A stretch of DNA of 64,000 nt. Source: Dysidea avara. Taxonomy: Eukaryota; Porifera; Demospongiae; Dictyoceratida; Dysideidae. A model generated the notes under the pieces. That model searched no databases, was not told where the DNA came from, and saw only the letters and a list, made by a program, of their open reading frames with translations. The translations under genes were made by a program, and so were the position numbers. The stretch spans positions 3,956,001-4,020,000 of the forward strand of contig NC_089274.1 in the NCBI RefSeq assembly GCF_963678975.1. The letters run 5' to 3'. This document shows positions 48,042 through 59,775 of the stretch, in pieces (the first letter of the stretch is position 1; each line of letters starts with the position of its first letter).

Positions 48042-48912
48042 CAGGGGCGGATCCAGGGGGGGGCTTTGGGGGCTGAAGCCCCCCCCTTCATATTTAGGCT
48101 TTACTTGATCAATATGCTGAGTATTATAATGGAATTTTGTCTTAGCATAATTATATGATCACTAATAATACAAATACTCATAAAACCACCTTATAAACAT
48201 CTTTCCAAGGTATTATCAGTGGATTTATGCTAAAGTTTATGCAACAAGGACCCGGATCAGCATTGGAGGTGTACAAGATCGAGATACTCTAATAGAGCAG
48301 TCAGCTAACTACTCTAATAGAACATTCACTGGAAACATGTAGTTGGTTCTGTTATGGAATTTTTCCAAATCTGCCTGCACCTATACATACAATGAAGTGC
48401 ATTGGTCTGTTTAAAGGGCTTCATTCATCAACTTGTGTAGTTAATATGTATGGCAATACTTAATTCAGGTACACAATTTCCATTGAAAGTGCTCTCAGAT
48501 TCAATCTTGTATTGTTCAAATTTCAAAATTTTCCACTTTCAACCTTATTATTCTAACATGCACCTATTCAGTGTTGTGCAATTGTGAGAGGGGTGCATCA
48601 TGTATTTGGTTGTCTGTATCTACCCAAACTTTTCCATTAGCAAAATGCTTCAGAGAGCCATACCTATAATCTAAAGGCAGCTAGTATATAAAATATCTAC
48701 GGGCAGAAAATATTATGAATTTTATGTGGAAATGTCTCCAAATTGCAGTATTTTAGCATCTATTTTTCAAAATTTTCCTGGGGGGCATGCCCCCAGACCC
48801 CCCTAGTTCCAGCATGCTTTGCATGCTGGGAAGTGTACTTCACACACCTCTATCCAAGAGATTAGTACCTTGAGTTAGCCCCCCCCTTTTATAATTCCTA
48901 GATCCGCCCCTG
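48042..48912. mobile_element. DNA element with CAGGGGCGGATCCAGG ends
   Basis: CAGGGGCGGATCCAGG...CTAGATCCGCCCCTG, flanked by GAAGG on both sides (48037-48041 and 48913-48917), so a 5-bp duplication is likely. C- and G-runs adjoin both ends. Two copies of the CTCTAATAGAGCAGTCA motif are inside (about 48291 and 48312). No transposase. Larger relative of 17029-17343. Confidence 0.7.
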
Positions 48913-49264
48913 GAAGGAGCACACATTTCTATCATTGAAACATTAGGATTGATGCATACCATACTTACAGTAAACCTTTTCTGAAATATGCAGCAGTTGT
49001 ATGGTATCCTCATACCAACAACAATACAAGCCCTAAGTAGAATCAGTTCAAAGAAGAGCAGCTTGGTATACTATAGCATATTCAGTAGTGTAAGTGCCTT
49101 ATTAACAGATTTACAGTGGGACACCCTCTACATTTACAAAATCATTTAAACTATTACTTTTATGTCCACTATCTGATTATTACTTGTAACTAATTGTATT
49201 ATGTTCATACTTATGAATCTTACAATAACTATACAACCAAGTAGATATATTAAAATGTGTTTAA

Positions 49265-50004
49265 GGTTACGGGATACTGTAAACCCCACATGTACACTAT
49301 CAATCATTTTTCATGATTTGGGGTTTGATTTTTCTTAATGCATTGTTATCAAATATTTATGCATTCTTAACTTCTCATTAATCGACATGGAATTCAAATG
49401 TTGTTATGGAAACATGAGTTGTCCCCATGCCAATTAGTGAAAACTATGAACCAAAAATCAGACCAATGAAGAACCATGAGAACTTACTAACAATTCTAAG
49501 ATTTGAAGAACATCACCTGTGAGGGACTGACAAGAGGATTTGTGAATAATGTGTTTAGTTGCTGAAATATGACTGTAATATGGCCTAAAGCAGGACACTG
49601 TGGTCACAAAATTAATTTTTAAATTGATATCACAAGCACCAGAAACATTATTTCTAACAAATGGCTCCGTCAGGACCTAGACAAGAAACCAAACTAGTAG
49701 TCTGTTTATACAAAATGTTAACAACTAGTTTGACAATCCTGATTTTTGGTTCAGGAAAATATCACCATTAAACAGAAAAACTACGCATGCGCTTACAGGT
49801 GCGCCAGTTGCTAAGTGTGTTGTTTCTATGTTATCTTGTACTGTTACGTGTGTTTTCTTGTACCTTGTAACTGTCCAGTCAGCACGCTATTATTCTCCCA
49901 ACAATTTAAGCCTGTTACCAGCTGATACACAACACAACAACACCAAGCCCGCCTTAATTACGTAATAAAATTTATGTTTGACAGTTGCTCGCTATCCCGT
50001 AACC
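49265..50004. mobile_element. piggyBac-like non-autonomous element (740 bp)
   Basis: GGTTACGGGATA at the left, TATCCCGTAACC at the right, flanked by TTAA on both sides (49261-49264, 50005-50008). TTAA duplication is the hallmark of piggyBac-type transposition. No transposase frame inside. Confidence 0.75.
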
Positions 50005-50689
50005 TTAAAGCATTAAAATACTGAAGTGTATGTTTTATTAGAAATTGATTTAACTGTTAAATACTCTGCTTCTTTTATCCCACATATCACAGTGGTTTGC
50101 GCTTTGCAGCTCCAGCCATGTCTTAATCCAGCACTCTGATCCAGTACCATTTCATTTAAACACCCAGTATCATGTGAGAAGGATCATGTAAATCAAACTG
50201 TGTGCAGATACATAAAATATCCCAATTTTGTCCAGATTGGCACCAATCCAATACTAGATCGGTATATTAGTACACCTCTAGTCAATGCCTTGGGTGTAAT
50301 ATTACATCTCAACTGTTCTTTTGATTACCCTGCCATTAAAGATATCAAAAGCCACATTATCCATGCCCTCTCAACTGTTATGTCTCCGGTGTAACCCTCA
50401 TGATCAGAAATCTAATATAAGAAATCTCTCAGAATTCGTAGTGTTGTAATATAATTATCACTATATTCAATTATGCATCACCTATAATTGTGTTACTGTG
50501 TATGTGTATCTTTTCCACCCACACATACTGTGGTGGTGCGCTGCCCTATTGGTAGGTTGTCCCATAGGTGATTGTACTTGGTTGTATGTGCCCCAGACCT
50601 ACAATAATAATATAGTGTGGTAGTACTGTAATAAGGGTCCCCTACATTGGTGTCCTTTTCAGTTCCTTGTAGATTTCCCACATTGCGAC

Positions 50690-50765
50690 TCCCACATTGC
50701 TATGTTGTCATACGAATGTAGGGATTTTTCCACATAGCTGTGTTTTCACTACATTAAATCTCTGT
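50690..50765. mobile_element. MITE family 2 relic upstream of exon 4 (copy B)
   Basis: TGTAGGGATTTTTCCACATAG and GTGTTTTCACTAC match 11918-12010. Confidence 0.5.
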
Positions 50766-50837
50766 TTCATTGTAAATACACTAGTGGTATAGGAATATAT
50801 TATACAGAACTCTGTGTATAATTATGTGTTTTCTTAG

Positions 50838-51014
50838 AAAGCTGATCCTTTATCACGTTTTGATCTGAGTGATCCTAATGGCACCATCAGACTTGTGGCT
50901 GATCAGAATTATTGTCTCAAGTTTGATAGTACAGATCATCATGTTCTTGTAACTAAGACTGATGGCATTGACACCAACACTGCTGAGTTTTACTTTGCAA
51001 TAGACCTTTATTAA
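50838..51014 (+). CDS. Unrecognised 229-aa protein, copy B, exon 4 of 4
   Basis: Acceptor GTGTTTTCTTAG, 177 nt, stop TAA. It encodes DPLSRFDLSDPNGTIRLV, NYCLKFDS and a final AEFYFAIDLY. The Asn-Cys-Tyr of copy A is Asn-Tyr-Cys here. Open to the stop, one codon shorter than copy A. Confidence 0.8.
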   Translation, partial: KADPLSRFDLSDPNGTIRLVADQNYCLKFDSTDHHVLVTKTDGIDTNTAEFYFAIDLY

Positions 51015-51589
51015 TATTAGTAACTGTGTTGATTTTGAATAGCCTATAACATATATGCAGACCTGATAATTATCTATTGTATGATTACTTATTATGAATG
51101 TAAAGTGTTGCCAAGAGAAGTCATGCAGGGCAGAAGAAAAAGGCTGAACCTTGCAATGTGCTCTACAGTTTTGTTTATACCACGAAACTCCATACTATGG
51201 ACCTCCATCAGTGTTGGGAAAATTGGGATATTTACTTAAGGAAATTCTAGTGCTTGAGTCAAACCTCTTTAAATTTGGCCACAAAAAAATTGGCCACAAA
51301 AAAATAGTGCTTTCATGAAATCACATTCTAATCTACTCTGTGCAAAAGCAGGTTAACTAATTACCATGCATTGCTCAACAAGTCAATGTTTAAATGTAAA
51401 TAGACAAGGAATGCATAATTTGCATGAAAATCAGTATGTACTACATATTTAACTTTACTAAAGCTGGTTAATAATTATTATCACCAACTCATGGCATCAT
51501 TATTAATGTTTATTTTTGCACTTTTCAATAAGTAAATAATGAATTTGTGGCCATGTATCTCCTGTATAATGTAATTTCAATCAGGGGTG

Positions 51590-52120
51590 TCGAGAAGGGG
51601 GACTGTACCCCATGTCAAAAAGTTATGGAGGGGCTTAGCCCCCAAAAATTATCTGTAGCTGTCACTAAATGATTTTGCTGATTGTATTACACCAAATAGC
51701 TAACTATGCAAATGCTTAGCTACTGGCATGCAATTTCAGTGAATCAACTGGATCATATACCCTAATAGAACAGTCACCCTAATAATACAACAGCCAACAA
51801 ATTTAATATTAATGGTGATTATAATCACTCTCAGATTCAAATTTGAGAGTCTAAATCTCAAAAAAATCCCGGAGGGAAGGCAGCATGCTCCCCTGGCCCC
51901 TTTATAGGTCAACTGGATACTAGGTCTACTGGATACTAATATAAATGCCTCAAGATCAAGATACCCTAATAGAGCAGCCATCCTAATACAACAGTCAAAC
52001 TAATACTAACAGTATTCTGATAAACTGCTAAAATACTCCCAGATTCAATCTCAGAGGCTCTAAATTTTCAAAGTTTCCTGGAGTGGGGGTGGCATGTCTC
52101 CAGACCCCCCTAGATTGGCA
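51590..52120. repeat. Degenerate repeat cluster with the 20-bp motif
   Basis: Several CCTAATAGARCAGYCA variants (about 51767, 51782, 51961, 51976) lie between GGGGCTTAGCCCCC-type and CCCCTGG-type words. Looks like stacked decayed copies of the CAGGGGCGGATCC element group. Not in copy A. Confidence 0.4.
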
Positions 52121-53087
52121 TGCCAAAGACATATCATCACCTAGATAAGTTGGTGGTAGTTTTCCATCCAAACAATAATTCTGCAGAGTCAAGAGAACAC
52201 TTTAGAGGTGGGGTGGCTTGATAGCTGAGTATATAGTACCATTATGGATCTTGGGAATAGCATTTAACTTTTCTCATTGTTCTTTCTGCCAGTTATTGTT
52301 TGATCAGTTATTGTGAAAACTGACTGTATTTATGGGGGCAAATTGGTATGCAGAACAAAAATAATTGTTGCCAATGCAGATTGTTTTTCATATACTCATA
52401 TGCATGTTATTTGATTTAGTATATGGAGTAACTGAAGAGAGCTTAGCTTAGTTATACTTTAGTTGGCTATAGGGTCTATATGGATGGCTCTATTTAGCAA
52501 ACTACTAGATTAAGTTTTGTCCACGGCTACAGACTTATATTATGTTGCACACATCATTAAGAAACCCAAGTCATGTTGCAGACATATACTTGTTTGATGT
52601 TTATGAGGTTTCGAATCTAAACCATGACTCCAATTTTGAACATGATTTGTGTAAAGTCTATAGTCAACTACAACAAATCAATGTATATATTTATTCATGC
52701 AAAAATCAAATCATAATGAAGTTAATCCACAATTGATATCATCACAAGATGCATATGGACTTATTATTTGGAGGACTAAGGTACAGGTACCTATGGAGAA
52801 TTTGTTTTGATCAATCATAGTTCAGCCAGGAAATGAGACATCAAGTTCTAGTTATGGTTATACAATAAACAAATTGTATCACATGCTGGGGAATCTTGCT
52901 TCATGACTGAAATATGATTGACCAAACATGCAGTTCTCTCCACAGATGCCTGTACAGTATAGTCCCCAGGATATTACTATAGTTGTGATGTAATTGTGGA
53001 TAAGACCTAAATGCATGCTGTGTTCTAATTCTTTGTTAGTTGCACTCCTCATTTTTCTTCTGGTAATTGTGCATGCATGCACTGTAC

Positions 53088-53190
53088 AATATAAAGTGTG
53101 CTTTGCACACAAAACGGTGTCACAATGCATGTTTCGGACCTAAAGGTATGCACCATGCATGACACCATTTTTGCACACTCCATTCTTTTA
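53088..53190. mobile_element. Small MITE shared by both copies (B)
   Basis: AAAGTGTGCTTTGCACAC...TTTTGCACACTCCATTC...ACAGTGTGG; homologue of 15606-15712. Confidence 0.45.
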
Positions 53191-53830
53191 CAGTGTGGGA
53201 TCAATAAGTGTAAGAGTTTACACCATTTAATACTTGGTATGGCCTTACTTCAGCCATGCTAGTTTATTGTTATACTTGTCCATGCATGTCACCTCCCTTG
53301 TTTCAGCACCATGCATAATAGCCTAATTGTTCCTGGCACTTGTGATCATTGTAACTAAACTAAATATTATAGTACTTGTTGCTTAGCCCAGTTGGATGTG
53401 TACAGTACAGTCAGTACTATATCGACAGCCAATTGTTTATGTTTAAAAATACTGCATGTGATTACTTAACCTCAACTAATAGTCTGCCTGCAGTGTGTTT
53501 TAAATTATCATCCCATAGGAGACTAAAATTTACATAATTGCATGTACACACCACTTCTTGCTTAGTAGCTAAATCAAAAGTGTGTGGATGAGTGAGTTGA
53601 ATATAATATTTTTGAAAGTTGATGCCCTTGAAGCATTATCATACAGCTAGTATATTAGGGATCATGAAGGCTTTCCAAAAATATCACCCAAAAACCAGCT
53701 TCACGATACTCGAGTTCCTGATGCCTTGGCAGTTATTGGTTATGTATAACTAAGGACAAAACTGCCTTCAGTACAACCCTAAATGCTTCCAATAGATATA
53801 GCTACAATTATAAAAAAAACAAAATCAATT

Positions 53831-55620
53831 TTTCATGAAATTTTCTAGCTAACTTCCCCCTCACAGATCACATCAAAGTCCAACATCTTTTACTGGTAAA
53901 ACTTTCACATACAACTATTTTGTTGCATAGCTTAGTGTTTATGGACAAACTGTTGCCATAGCAGCATGGACTGGCATATATTGCTGTTACACTACTGAAT
54001 GGAAGAAGCTGTACATCTTTTGTACATCAAGACAATGAAGACATGTTGTGGTGCATTGTGTGGTCATGGAAAACCAGTGCAAGTGTAAGGCTATATTGTT
54101 CGCTTGTTCAAATTACCAGTTCCTTTACTTGATAATGGCTCTTGAAACATTGCTCCCACATCGAATAATGTTGCAATGCTTCGAAACGTTTCACTTTTCA
54201 TTGTGGATAGGCATCCATGGTGCCACTACATGCCTCCATGCAATTGATAACCCAAGCAAAATTGTGTTTGTTGCAATGTGTACATGTATATACACCCATG
54301 CAAAATATGCGCTTTTATGAAAATCTTTGCATGAAAATAAAGCAAATTATGGTACCTAACACTCTAAGGTTTAACTTTCAGTATAAGGGTAAGACTTTAG
54401 ATAGTATGTTCACAAAATATATTATTATATAGCTTTACAATTTTAAGTAACCATCTTAATTCTGTGTATGCTTATATCAAATGTTATACTAATAGTGCAT
54501 CTATTTATCCACCCACTTTAGCCCCACACAACAGCGATGATTATGTTAACTAACTACATATATAATATACAAATAAATTACATTAGAACAAGAAAGGAAA
54601 GAAAACTTTTTATAGTGAAACATTTTATTATCTGCAATTTAGGTTTTTATTGGTTTTCATACTTTTAAGATTCTTAAAAAACCTTTATTTTTGGATTTAA
54701 ATTTTTACTTTTTAATTTAAAAACAATTTTGTGTGTGTTTTACTCTGATTTGTGACATTTATTTCATGCAAAAAATAAACTGGTCTATCATTAGTTTTCT
54801 TTTCTTTAAAAATTTAGTTTGTCAAAACAGCTGTTCTCTTCTGGTGACTTCATTGGCAGAGTCTTGTCCAGCTGCAGCAGTAAAACTTTATCAATTTCCT
54901 AAGTTTCTTTCTTGTTGGGACCATGGCAGCATTTTCTCTTCTCTGTTTGTGTATGTTTGACAAATAGATGGTCACAATTCTTTCATCATCAAATGATTTA
55001 GCCACTCGTGTGACGTAGGATCTTCCACTTTGTCTCTTTGTATACTGTGAACAAGCAAACCATATAAATAACATATATGTAACAAATTTGATGCTTGTGT
55101 TTATCATACAGTGTGGTAGTATTGTGTATTAGGGATCACAGAGATGTAGGTTTTCTGGCCAAAACTGTCACCCAAAAACCAGCTTCACCTTTATTGGTCA
55201 GGCATAACCAAGCCCAAAAGTGCCTTCAGTTCAATCCAGTATGCTTTCAATAGATTTAAAAAAATTTTATTCAATAGAATTTTCTACTGACTGACTGATA
55301 CTTTTAGACAAGCACAACTCGACAACAGCTAAGGCTACAGGCTTGATTTTTCACTGTTCAACATTGCTTCAGCCTGACAGGTGCCTTTTGGCATATACCA
55401 CAGTACCACAACATCCAAGAAGTTAACATGACTGCTCTATTAGAATATCCTTACTTGTAGTAATAATATGTAATATTAGACTCGTTACAGTAACTTTATT
55501 ACTTAGATAACTGTTACATTTGTAAGTAAAGTAACTTGAGATATATTACCGGTTTTTACAGCATATTTTGTTACATTACTTTGTTACCACAAAAGTAATA
55601 ATTATTACATAACGTGTTAC
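53831..55620. other. Intergenic right of copy B
   Basis: No supported gene. Contains another member of the dispersed family at about 55120-55410 and an inverted GGGGTAAC-type hAT-like end near 55560-55630. Frames at 54733-55107 are complementary low-complexity AT sequence and not called. Confidence 0.4.
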
Positions 55621-55629
55621 CCCCAACAC

Positions 55630-56061
55630 TGGGCATCAAATACTTCAGTCAATGCTTTAATATGCCCTTGTACAGATCCTCCTTCCCTTACATGAAGAGA
55701 GTAGAGCTTACGTCGCAGTTCAAGTTTATTAGGCCCAAGTCTTTTTCTGAAACTGGTCTGCTAATTTCTTCCAAACAGCAATTGGATCTTCTGGTTCTCC
55801 AATAAGATAAAGCAATGAAGGATCAATAGCCAACACAATCATTGCTAGTGTGCAATCTCTTTTTGCCATAAACTTTGCAAACCTTTCAGCGTCTTCCTGT
55901 GTATGAGCTGTTCCACTCACAATGCCCCATCTCTGCCATGATGCTTCAAACACCAATTGCAGAAACAGGGGAGTCTGGGCCCATAACCTGTTGGGATTTG
56001 ATATCAGTTCAAACAAAACAAACAGCAAACAACTTGTACAAAGCACAATAGAACAATACAA
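55630..56061 (-). pseudogene. Ty1/copia-type gag remnant
   Basis: Minus-strand frame with AKFMAKRDCTLAMIVLAIDP, LLYLIGEPEDP and AVWKKLADQFQKKTWA, the usual block of copia-type gag (UBN2-like) proteins in animals. A frameshift with two stops follows at about 55728-55735, after which LELRRKLYSL and GSVQGHIKALTEVFDA continue in another frame. No LTR, protease or polymerase seen, so it is an isolated fragment. Confidence 0.7.
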
Positions 56062-56327
56062 AAAGTAACAGCTATATTAACACTTCACACCTGAAGCTGT
56101 ACAAGGAAAAGAATTACCTATATAATGCATGAAGAAAACTTACAAGACTAGGTGTGCTAGCTAAAAAAACAACTGCACAGCTACTAAAAGTGTTCCCAAA
56201 ATTAAATATACAATAGATATTTTAGTGTGTCACACAGTGTACAAAAACAATGTTTACTTAGAAGTGCAAAAAATGATAGTGGTCCTGCCTGGCTAGAGGA
56301 TCGGGGTACCACAATGAAAACAAGTCA

Positions 56328-56425
56328 GTACTATCTAATTGCTCCCTTTCCAAGCCAAAAATTCAAATATATCAAATAAATCTAGAAAGACCGTACTATC
56401 TAATCGTTCCCTTTCCAAGCCACGT
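56328..56425. repeat. Imperfect direct repeat, period about 65 bp
   Basis: GTACTATCTAATYGYTCCC and TTCCAAGCCA occur at 56328 and 56393. It lies at the 3' end of the LRR pseudogene and duplicates part of its last codons. Confidence 0.6.
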
Positions 56426-57885
56426 AGTTGTCTAACACTTGTTACTATGTAACTACCTGCCGATGATAGCTGCCTATGTGAGAATTCTTGTTTCAGATAG
56501 GTTGTCAACACTTCTGGGTTTAACAATATGATTATTGCTATCATAGATCTTGTTGTCATCAATAGCAGCATGAAGCATCAGTAGATTAGGAGAGTTCCTT
56601 ACAAGTACGGTAACACCTTCACTGGTCACTGATCTCACACACAACACTACATGTACCAGTCCACCATGAGCTGATATTGTACTCATAAAATTATCAGGGA
56701 TGCTCCATTGGGTTGAAATGATGAACAATCGTTACAAGTTGGTACAGGTCATCGATGACAGTGGTCTCCATGTTTTTTGATCATGACAATATACCAAACA
56801 TTTTATTTTCTTACAACTGGTCAGTATGTCCTCTATATTAACGTTCTCCTTATTATAAACAATGGTATTAGTAGTATTAGTAATACCAACACAGACTTGC
56901 ATTTTGTAGCAAGTTTATACCTTGCACTGCACTCACAATTACACTCCAATGCTTGGAGACTTGTACATTTCTGAAATGATGCAATCAGTTCCTGCATGTT
57001 TTCTATAGATGGCTGTACTATGCACAGACATATCGCTAGGTGGGTCAACTTCATATCACTTAATATTTTCCAAAATTGTGTCTGATCCTCCAATTCCTCA
57101 ATTTGTAAATTAAACAGGTTTAGTCCTCGTAGGTTTCTACAGGAACTGGCAATGGCACGTAAACCTTGTAAGCTTTTCAAACATAGCCTGGCATACCGTA
57201 AGTTAAGTCATTGTAGATTAGGGCATGCAATAGCAAGTTGTTCTAGGTTTCAAACATCCATCAAAACTTACAACAAACTCAGTCACATACTTAAGACAGG
57301 TGCTGTCACAATTTAGTTGACCCTTATCTACAATATTTATATAATCAGTTTCTTGTTTGATTCTTGCCTTGTACACTACATTATCCCCATGAGTACAATC
57401 AATCAATAACAAGTCACTGCTTAATCCAAATGATTCATAATTGAACATGTTGCTGACTGTGATAAATGGGGAAACAGCTGGTTGACAAAAGGTTAACTGA
57501 AATTCTGGCGTAATAGGATACAAATTCAGTGGACTTCTTACCAGTGTGACCAACTGGTGATATTGAGTTATAGTTAACCCAACAATCCGACAATTCATGT
57601 ATTACAGGATAAGGGAGATACCGGCTTGCATGAAAGATATTTATCATCTTTGGAACCATATAGTTCGACATCCAATAGTGTAGCATATAATAAAAGAAAT
57701 AGGGTTGATTTAAAATGGTCCTGACTGTTAGTTCTGTTAGACCCGTTCTCACTGGTAGCAGAATTTCTATAATGGTACCATCCCAGTGTACATCTTGCTT
57801 CTGAAGATGTGTCATGTTCAATAAAATGTTTCCTAGTTGCTTATGGCTCAAGTCGGTTTTTGGCAGACGAAGTTCTATCACATTG
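56335..57885 (-). pseudogene. Leucine-rich-repeat gene, multiply frameshifted
   Basis: Minus strand. An acceptor-like AATATTGCAG precedes NVIELRLPKTDLSHKQLGN. Further blocks follow in changing frames: FVTEFVVSFDG context, QLAIACPNLQ then TGA (57208-57210), KSLQGLRAIASSCRNLRGL, ILSDMKLTHLAI, ELIASFQKCTSLQALEC, ISAHGGLVHVV, EGVTVLVRNSPNLL and ERERLDSTVFLDLF. Frame changes lie near 57590, 57250, 56830 and 56500. LxxLxL spacing is clear. The 13386-14207 fragment is a close relative in the opposite orientation. Upstream exons are not visible and may have been displaced by the elements at 58-63 kb. Confidence 0.7.
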
Positions 57886-58051
57886 CTGCAATATTCAAAA
57901 CATCAAAGCGTCAACGTACTATTCCCGGCACTAAGATCTCCCGCGTGGGAGAGTATAGTATTTACAATTCAATTAATGACACATGATAAGATAAAACAGG
58001 ACATAATCGAGGACATAATAAACAAAAAACAAGTTATCTTAAGTATGGGCC

Positions 58052-58542
58052 TCAGCGACTTGCTGGCACAGCAATCGGTGCCTCAGCAATGGGACAGTGC
58101 AAACTGGACCTGGCACCGCGAATGCACATAATTGCAGACCTCAACAAAGAGAAGCTTAATTTACATCTCAGCCATCCCATCACTATTCCATAAGAAAAAC
58201 TGTGCTTTGCACTCAAAAGGTTGGCCAATCTCTTATAAAACTGAGTAGCAGCATCACCCATTCCACCAGTAGTAGTAAAAATTAAGGGAGTAAATGAGGC
58301 ATTCTCTACTTCATGAACCCGTTGTTGGTATTCACGTCTCTTTTCCTTGTCATGACGTCGGTATGCAGAGTGTAGGGGTTGATTTGAGGGTGCACTAGGG
58401 TTAAAAATTCTGACATCAAAGTATGACCTCTCAAATCGTCCTCCCCAAAAACCATTAGCTGCAATGTCAAGCCTTGCATTATCATCACGATTAGCTGTTT
58501 TGTATTGAAGGGTCTCACCAGAAAGAGGCTGAAGGTGGGGTC
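58052..58542 (-). pseudogene. C-terminal domain of an invertebrate mobile-element protein
   Basis: Minus-strand frame with LQPLSGETLQYKTANRDDNA, RLDIAANGFWGG, FDVRIFNPSAPSN, REYQQRVHEVENASFTPL, TTGGMGDAATQFYKRL and CKLSFSLLRSAIMCIRGARS. This block is very common in cnidarian, sponge and mollusc genomes, at the end of reverse-transcriptase-bearing proteins (from memory). The D...DVR pattern resembles a restriction-type nuclease fold. Only the end of the protein is here. Its upstream part was separated by the LTR element at 58543-63283 and resumes at 63284-63330 (EVCNNVV, minus strand). Confidence 0.65.
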
Positions 58543-58848
58543 TGTAGCAGTTGCACTGAAGCCATCTGACTGTGAACTCTAGTGCACAAACAAGTGATTT
58601 CATCATGCACACACTTTAATTATTATGTATCTATTTTTAGTAGTTAACCTTTACATTTTGTAATCCATTTAGCTTATTGTATTCATGTACTTGTAATTGC
58701 TTGTAACCATATTCTTTTTATTGGTCTTTTGTCCTTTTGTATTTTCTTGTGTATATGTGTATTGTACTTCCTTATTATAAACAGTGTTGTTATCAATCTA
58801 CTTGTGAGTTGGAGCAAATTATCTTAGCTTTAATTTGGCGACCTTACA
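58543..58848 (+). repeat. 5' LTR of retrotransposon 2
   Basis: 306 bp, TGTAGCAG...ACCTTACA. Contains TTATAAACA near 58778, a possible TATA-like element. Confidence 0.9.
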
Positions 58849-58893
58849 ATTGGTGACCCTGACAGAACACTGCTGTAGCTATTTCCCGCTATC

Positions 58894-59775
58894 ATGATGT
58901 CTCAACCACCTGACTCCGCCAATCCTGACGCTCAACTTCACGATCAAGTCCAACCTCCACCGGCTCAAGTCCTACCTCAATCGACCGCCTCGTCGACCAC
59001 ACAGGTATCAGCAATCCAAATCAAGTTACCTCCGTTTTGGCCGCAGGATCCACAGCTCTGGTTTGCCCAGATTGAAGCCCAGTTTACGACACGACATGTC
59101 ACTGTCTCCAGAACCAAGTTCGATTATGTAGTTGCTTCGCTCGCTCCAGAATTTGCAGTAGAAGTCCGGGATTTGCTGCTTAACCCTCCCGACGAGACAC
59201 CATATGAGGTATTGAAGCAAGAACTGACCAAGAGAACTTCAGCCTCTGAGCATAGACGTCTGCAACAACTTTTGACGGTAGAGGAGCTGGGTGACCACAA
59301 GCCTTCACAAGTACTTCGACGGATTCAACAACTCCTTGGTGACAAAGCCAATTCTATGGACGCTACAATTATGCGAGAGTTATTCCTTCAACGCCTCCCA
59401 GCCAATGTCCGTATGGTACTCACACCGTCTGCCGGAGAGCTCAATCTGGATCAGTTGGCGCAGCTCGCGGATCGCATTCTTGAAGCTTCACCCACACCAA
59501 CTGTTGCAGCAACCGATAGCATTACAACTCAGCTCACAGCCCAAGTCAACGATCTCTCTAAACGCCTAGATGAGCTAACCTCTACATTGACAAGCAATAT
59601 CAACAAATTCTCAAGACGCTCACGTTCACCCAGTCCATGGAGGGGACGCCGACGATCTTCTACTCCTTTCGATGACAACACCAATCTTTGCTGGTACCAC
59701 TTGATGTTCGGTGATCAAGCCAAGAAATGCCAACCTCCTTGCAAGAAGTCGGCAAACTTTCAGGCCGGCCGCTAG
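58894..59775 (+). CDS. Gag of retrotransposon 2 (293 aa)
   Basis: ATG 45 nt after the LTR opens MMSQPPDSANPDAQLHD. A Pro/Gln-rich start is followed by a capsid-like FWPQDPQLWFAQIEAQF block, QLLTVEELGDHKPSQVLRRI and LFLQRLPANVRM. A basic SRRSRSPSPWRGRRR stretch precedes the end [18 protein letters not shown], a C/H-type knuckle usual for this gag lineage. Overlaps the protease frame (-1 relative), the normal way such elements make a fusion protein. Confidence 0.85.
   Translation: MMSQPPDSANPDAQLHDQVQPPPAQVLPQSTASSTTQVSAIQIKLPPFWPQDPQLWFAQIEAQFTTRHVTVSRTKFDYVVASLAPEFAVEVRDLLLNPPDETPYEVLKQELTKRTSASEHRRLQQLLTVEELGDHKPSQVLRRIQQLLGDKANSMDATIMRELFLQRLPANVRMVLTPSAGELNLDQLAQLADRILEASPTPTVAATDSITTQLTAQVNDLSKRLDELTSTLTSNINKFSRRSRSPSPWRGRRRSSTPFDDNTNLCWYHLMFGDQAKKCQPPCKKSANFQAGR

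Larger units (their letters stand above)
30341..53830. repeat. Segmental tandem duplication, copy B
   Basis: Second copy of the duplicated block, direct orientation. Copy-specific material inside it: about 1.4 kb at 30.4-31.86 kb, the 34962-40070 nested transposon, an expanded TG tract at 40134-40226, and MITEs at 43015-43299 and 45726-45970. Many introns still align base by base with indels, so the duplication is old enough for substitutions but not for loss of non-coding homology. Confidence 0.85.
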
